This document shows, in pieces, positions 58,168-64,000 of a stretch of DNA of 64,000 bases (its first letter is position 1; each line of letters starts with the position of its first letter). The notes under the pieces were generated by a model. The model did no database searches, was not told the origin of the DNA, and worked only from the letters and a program-made list of their open reading frames with translations. The stretch is from Camillea tinctor. Taxonomy: Eukaryota; Ascomycota; Sordariomycetes; Xylariales; Xylariaceae. The position numbers were made by a program, and so were the translations under genes. Location: positions 124,001 to 188,000 of the forward strand of contig MU394075.1 of NCBI GenBank assembly GCA_022578605.1. The letters are read 5' to 3'.

Positions 58168-61100
58168 TCAATCAATTGTGTTGTGTGATTTAGAAACCGG
58201 GGATGAGGAAGGTCGTAATCCTTCCTATACATTCCCTCTCCTGCGCTTGCAAGTTCGAAATATATATATATATATATATATTTGAATAAATAAAAGACTA
58301 GATGACTAACCATGGATTTTGTGTGTATAGCTCTCAGGTCAGAGGCGCAAAGAAGGTGATGAGGGGAGCGGCATCACGGCAGGCTTCACCGGGTTACGAC
58401 CACAATACTGGTAGAGCCGGAGTAGTCCTTTTCTCTTTTTTGGGGGGTTGGTGTAAGGAAGACTTGTGGTTGTAGCCGCGCGAAGGGTGTATATGGACGA
58501 GAAAACCAGATCAGGATCCCGACAGATTTGGGGGGAGAAGGAGAAAGGCATTGGGAAGGCGTCGTCTTTCGATTTTTTTTTTGTTCTTCGTCCCTTTTCG
58601 ATGATCGATTAAGAAAGGGAGAAAAAAAAGTTACTTAGTTAAACAATGAAAAAAGTTGTTTGAGGAAGAAAGGGAAAAGGGGGGTGGTGGATACCAGAGA
58701 TACACATCTGATTGATCTAACCTACTGTATTACACACACAAATGCACACACCTTCTCGAGGTAGAAAAGAAGAAAGATATATATCTATGCTAAGAGGTTT
58801 CGCGAGTGAAAAGATACAGATAGAGGTCCGGTGTATAGATGGGAGAGACGGGGTATGGCGTGCTTGTTGAGGGGTCATGGGAATAGGGGGAGGAGTGAGA
58901 ACATTGAGTTATATCAGGGCTGGGGTTGTTTGCGGCGTGTAGTATGGAATGGACTGCGTCCTCGCTTGGGGCATGATATAGTCCAGATGCTGCAGCCCGG
59001 AATCCATGGCTAGGAGATGCGAAAAGGGTCATGTCGCTAACAGCACAAGATTACACGTTTTACACGGTCTAACTCGCTGGAAGCTGGGGAGGAACCTAAC
59101 TGGGTGTGTCCGCCTTGTGTTGGTGCTTGGGCACTGGATAAGATAAGGGGGTGCGAGGTTGCGCAGTGAGATAGGTAGAGGAGGGAGTCATGGCTCTTGG
59201 GGTTTAGGGGGGGTATCTATGTGAGTGCGTGGACTGACTGACTCTGACTGCTCATGAGACGATGTGGGAAGTGATGGGATGGAATGGGGTTAAGAGAAAC
59301 GGGATTACGTATGGGCGTGCCAGTATACAGTCAAGACGAGGAGAGGAGTGTGTAATTGCGAGGGTTCACGGAAGACTTCAAAGCCGAGATGTTGTTTACG
59401 TGAGAACTAGACATTACGCGGAGTTGGACTTGCAAGGCAAGGCAAGGCGGTGGGTATGGATAGGTTACAGCTTAGATGCGGATAGCTCACAACTTTGGGG
59501 TTGCAATACGCAGGTCATAACAGCGGATGTTGTTGAGATGTTCCTATCACGCAGGCGGTGACACTGTGAGATCGAGAACGACTCGTAGTAAATTGGATGG
59601 AGAGATATAAATGAATTGTAGACACACCATCTATAAAGAGAGTGGCTCCTCCTAGTCTCAATGGCGAATTGTTTTGTTTCCTTAGGTATATATTTGTTTT
59701 CTTACGCACCCTTCCATGTCCCTTCTCTCAATCTGCACGTTCTTTCCACTCCTGAGCTAAGCTCGTGTGAGCTTGGGCTGGATTAAGCGTTGATACTCCT
59801 AGCTAAGTGCCGGGAAATAAGGGTGGGTGTCTTTAGGAGAATTAATGTGCGATAGAGAGCGCTTACGATGGTAGGTTATCACAAGATACGGGATGAGATG
59901 TTGCCTGCTGAGAAACGAAAAACACTATTATTACTTATATAGTGAGGTAGCTCTGGCAGCTGTGGCTCTAGTCATTTCGTGATATTTACGTCGTTTTCAG
60001 ACTTCTACAAGATAGCTCGTGAATAAAGGTAATTGTGTACGAATCTTTTTAGGGTGTTCTTGCGCATTGTCTTCTCCATCATGATACCATGCTCGTACCT
60101 CACGGCCAGTTCAAACAGTCCTAAGTTTTCGTGGATTATATTGTCTCTTTTGGATTCCATCTAAGTAATTTACAATTATGCATTCCTCTACGCGTCTAGC
60201 CACCCTCTCTACTGTGAAATAGGCAACCTATACCCTGATATTCTTAATCACCCCTTATTCACTAAAGGCTGAGCGAACTACCACCTAGTCACCTTCACTT
60301 AACTTGACTATATCAAAACCGTAAACACGACAATGCCTCAAGATATTCAACTATACCTAGAAACAACGCTAATGTTTTTCATATGCTATTATTGTTCAAT
60401 AGCGCTACGGTCTCCATGCTGAACACACGTAGGTGTTTGACTTGATAGGCGTGTGGCTGACGATTCGGTGCAGGTTTGAACGCTCTTGGCTCAAACAATC
60501 AGCAATGCCACCTTCCAAATGTCTTTACCGTGCCAAGACCCTACCTACATAGCCTATTTCTATTATGAGTACATATGTATGTATACATGTGGAGGCAGCA
60601 AAGTTCCCATGTAGGTGGTTCAGAACGGGAAGGATGGATTTCCCGTAGGATGTGTACGTGGTTCGTTGATAGACCGGCCCTTTCTTTTTTTTCTCTCTTT
60701 TTCTCTCTTAATTTCTATTGCCTACCCTTAAGTACCTGCAATCGATCCTGGGAACTCAGGTAGGTTAGCCTGGTCCCTGAGTCTAATGCGGCTCTTCCCT
60801 GTGGGGATAGACCCAAGGAGGATTTTGGTGATACCCAGGCTCGCTTCCCCAATGTAAGGAGGATGAACAAGACCTAAAGCCCATGTTTGTCTTCCTCCCT
60901 TCCTCCATCTCTAGCTCCTACTGCAGTCTTGCCTATGAGCACATAAGTATAGACATACCCACGCGGGTCTCGCTCGCCAAGTTAGCAGGGTAGGCCTCCT
61001 CCGGTAATATTGATTCCGGAATCGCCATGTGGAAACAATCCCACCGAACCCTTCTTGCATCGATACCAAGAATCCTTCGACGTCATTTGGGGGGATTTTT

Positions 61101-64000
61101 GTTTGTTTCTTCATCCCTCGCTTTCCTCATTCAAGCTAAAAAGGGACCACTCATTGGCGGTTTAGAAAAAGCGGCATCCCACAAGGGTATGTGAGAAAAA
61201 AAAAAGAAAAGTCACCCAGCTTAGATGGATTCGTTTGAGCATGGATCAACCACTTATCTCCTGAAGCCATTTTAAAGTTACCAACTAGCCTGTGATTAAC
61301 GGAGGAGGGCGGAGGAGGCTAGATAGAAACAAGAAACTAATATGACTATGCCGTAGATGACATAAGGATTTTCAGCCAAGGCATGCATACCTGGATACTC
61401 ACGTGTTTGCCCTCAAGACTACCTACCTAATATTGCTGGTTTCTATTCAAAGACGAAAGTGTTATTTTGTTGTTTCTATTCCCCCCTTATTTCTACTTAT
61501 GCAGTGTACCTTTTTCTCCTTCTTCCGCCCCCGCTTCACAACCAGCAAGCTTGCAATCGGGTACACAGTATACACATGTAAGAGTTGAAGTACACAGATA
61601 CAATCAAACGACTGATCGTTAAGAGTATAAACTAGGATCTTTATAGGATGAGTCATCACCTAATCTTATTTCCAAGTTAACGTATACCTCACAACTTACC
61701 TAAGAGTGATGTTCCATATTCCAAACATCGGTAATAAGTGTTATAGCTAGTGTTAGTCTTTAGATAGTTAAAGTGAAATTACTGATCAAAGTGTCATTTT
61801 TTTCATCACCATTCCTATACTCTCTTCAATATCCCTCTATTTCGCTTCCCATATTTCACCTGCTATTGCCATTGCTGCTGCGACTGCTTCCCCGGCCGAA
61901 ATTTGTCCCCTTCCTTCCTATGCCAACTCGATGTACCGGCCTCACCTCCCGGGTGTCCTCCCCCCTTACCCCTAGTGTGTGTGTGTGTGCATTGCAATGT
62001 GCCTATGTGAAAACTACTTCTTTTGTTTGTGTGCGTATTATGAGCACGCCGCGTGTATATAGCGGCCCGTTTGCTGGAAATAGCAACTAGCCCCGCCAGA
62101 CCCCTCTTCCCTTAAGATGCTCGATTCCAGGAAACTAGAAAGTGCTCATGACCAGGTGCAGTAAAAGACTGAAACAGAGAGCGAGAGCGAGAGCAAGTTG
62201 CGCTATCTCGACCTGATATCTCATGACGCTGCGGGTGGATCGAGATGTGATACCGAGACCCTGGGTCGATTTCCCGGCCGCCGCAATTCTTGATTCTGCA
62301 CCTAGTCACGCGACGTTCTATTCCCTTTTCCGCCTTCGCCGGGGCTTGGTTCCCTTTTTCGTGCCGCTGGCGCCGTTTTCTAGAATTCAAGATTGTGGGG
62401 CTATGTGCCATCTTATACTACAGGACACATCCACACTCCGTAGATATAGGTCTAGTTGATTGCACCACTATCAGACTATTGAGCAGCCACCGTACGAGAG
62501 AAGTGCTACGTCCCAAGAACATTACAGTCCAGTAATAAGTCTCCCCAGACGCCAGGGAGACAGGAAGGAACAAGAGGAGACGCCCCGTGAGCCAGTCCAA
62601 CTTGTAAACATCACATCATCGCTGGTAGTAGGTGTGGTGGTGGTTTACCATCGCAGTCATAGAGTCAACCTCCCTGCACCTTGCCTAACCCATCTCGCCA
62701 CCGACAGCATGCAGGTGGGCTAGAAAAAAACGGCCTTCTATGCATGTATGTTTTTATGGCTAGCGCGTCTATTTCATACCTAGTGGTGTGCGGCAGCTCT
62801 ACGTGGATGCAGAATGTGACTCGGAAACCCGGCTCATTCTCCTCGGTGGCTTACAATGGGATAAGCGCGATTAATAGGACAAATCAAGCTTCTATTTTGG
62901 TATAAGCTTATATCAATTACCCTTCTAGTCTTAGACAGATAGTTACAAATGAGTGACTTTTTTATGTCGCCTTTTTTCTTAACATTGAAAATCGTATTAG
63001 GAGTTGCACGTTCTATAAGCTCGTTAGGTTAGGATGATATTTCTTTCTATGCATATGCGGGCAGATCCTATTCGGTAGAGGTTTTCTAAGTAGCCAGCCG
63101 TATAGTATAGGAGAAATACCGAAGGTCGAATATCTAGTCTGGGAACATATTTCAAGACGGATGCCTGTCTACCTTGATGAAGGTGATATACAAGTGTGCA
63201 ATATCAGTGGTAGTTATGACTTCGTCTTTCCCTTCGAGTCCCTAGCAATATTTATTATTGTTGCTTAAAGTATCTCTGTTACGGACATTTCGCATCTGGA
63301 CTCTATTAGTAATACCCCCCTAAATCAATGTCAGAGTTCTTCTTGAGTTTAAAATTTTCAGGGTTGATCATAGCCATATATATCAAGAATCTCCTCCCGG
63401 GAGGAACCGCCATGGGTAGTGCACTTTTGACCAGCTATCCCACAAGGGTAGGAACCTACGGTTGTCAATGAAGGTCAAATATAGAGGCGGAGTCGAAGAT
63501 TTCATAAAGGCATATTACTAGAGGGCTCTTGGTCCTTGGAACGATATTGCAGTCTTAGGAAGAGCTAGCTCACCATACAGGGGGAAGATACTCGGACTCA
63601 TAGTTCTGCAGATCGTTGGATGCGTGTACGTACATGTTTAAGAAGTAATAACAATATGTACCTAGGTATGGATTCTCCTGATTTTCTTGCATATGTAGAT
63701 AAATGGCGGCTTAGGCAAGAGGAATATGAGCCTTAGAGAATATATTTTTCATCTATTAAAAAAAAAATACTCTTTACATACGCACGTAGACAGTCAGTAG
63801 CCCAGTTTCGACACCGATATAGTGTGGCATAGCGCAGTTGGAGGAAGTTTGAACAAACAGGTCCTGCCCGTGTGTACTTAACCCCTATTGTCTTTAAGAA
63901 AAAGAACATGAAGAGTATCCTTGTGCTAGAACTTCTCTCATTCCTTACTTCCTTCATGCCACAATTATAGACAACTCACTCCCCAGCATGGTGCTAACCT
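58168..64000. other. Long region without recognisable genes
   Basis: 5.8 kb with only short ORFs (at most about 105 codons), none protein-like or splice-linked. It includes an (AT)11 microsatellite at 58260-58281, a (GT)n run at about 61974-61989, and the SEC24 3' UTR. No tRNA-like fold was seen. It may hold the long promoter of a gene beyond the edge, non-coding transcripts or decayed sequence. Confidence 0.5.
58260..58281. repeat. (AT)n microsatellite
   Basis: Eleven AT units, about 100 nt downstream of the SEC24 stop codon. Confidence 0.9.

Noticed and set aside
62112..62535. Overlapping ORFs on both strands near the right end
   Set aside because: Short, mutually overlapping, basic or aromatic-rich composition typical of chance frames.
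1..64000. CRISPR arrays, bacterial operons, riboswitches
   Set aside because: The window is eukaryotic nuclear DNA with spliced genes; no regularly spaced repeats were seen.

Overview
The window is nuclear DNA of a filamentous ascomycete (Pezizomycotina). The evidence is short GT..AG introns (about 50-350 nt) with CTAAC/CTGAC-type branch sites, Kozak-like starts, conserved eukaryotic genes of fungal type (RNA polymerase I A34, Grc3, Pml1/SNIP1, Cft2, Sec24, CaM kinase), a nuclear tRNA-Gly, and fungal NLR-like proteins. I read 19 protein-coding genes (one cut by the left edge, one possibly broken), one tRNA gene and a small tRNA-related repeat cluster. Frequent TACCTA/TAGGTA words and the gene repertoire would suit a Sordariomycete, but that placement is weak. 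I see no intact transposon, no CRISPR array and no convincing secondary-metabolite cluster.

Layout, left to right: 3' part of a CaMK (cmkB-like, +); a dienelactone-hydrolase/SnoaL-like fusion protein (-); an UNC93-like MFS transporter (-); an ankyrin protein with a degenerate NACHT-type P-loop (+); a D-2-hydroxyacid dehydrogenase (-); RPA34 (-) head to head with GRC3 (+), both ribosome-biogenesis genes; tRNA-Gly(GCC); PML1/SNIP1 (+); a 3.7-kb gene-free stretch holding the tRNA-like repeats; a large alpha/beta-hydrolase + NB-ARC (NLR-like) gene with a very long disordered tail (+); an HTH + AT-hook + 2EXR fusion (+); a secreted GH43 exo-beta-1,3-galactanase-like enzyme in nine exons (+); a short-chain dehydrogenase (+); two divergent orphan genes; a coiled-coil protein (+); a fused LrgA/LrgB-type membrane protein (-); a second 2EXR protein (-); CFT2/CPSF100 (-) head to head with SEC24 (+); then 5.8 kb without a recognisable gene.

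Housekeeping pairs (RPA34/GRC3 and CFT2/SEC24) alternate with accessory genes: two STAND/NLR-like genes, two 2EXR genes and two orphans. The most unusual points are the phase-incompatible exon junction that may split the hydrolase-NB-ARC gene, the ankyrin/NACHT gene that has lost its Walker A lysine, the HTH/AT-hook/2EXR architecture, the shared promoter of two rRNA-production genes, and the nested tRNA-like repeats near 23.0-23.3 kb. Exon boundaries were assigned by hand from splice signals and reading-frame continuity. In every model except the NB-ARC gene the exon lengths sum to a whole number of codons.
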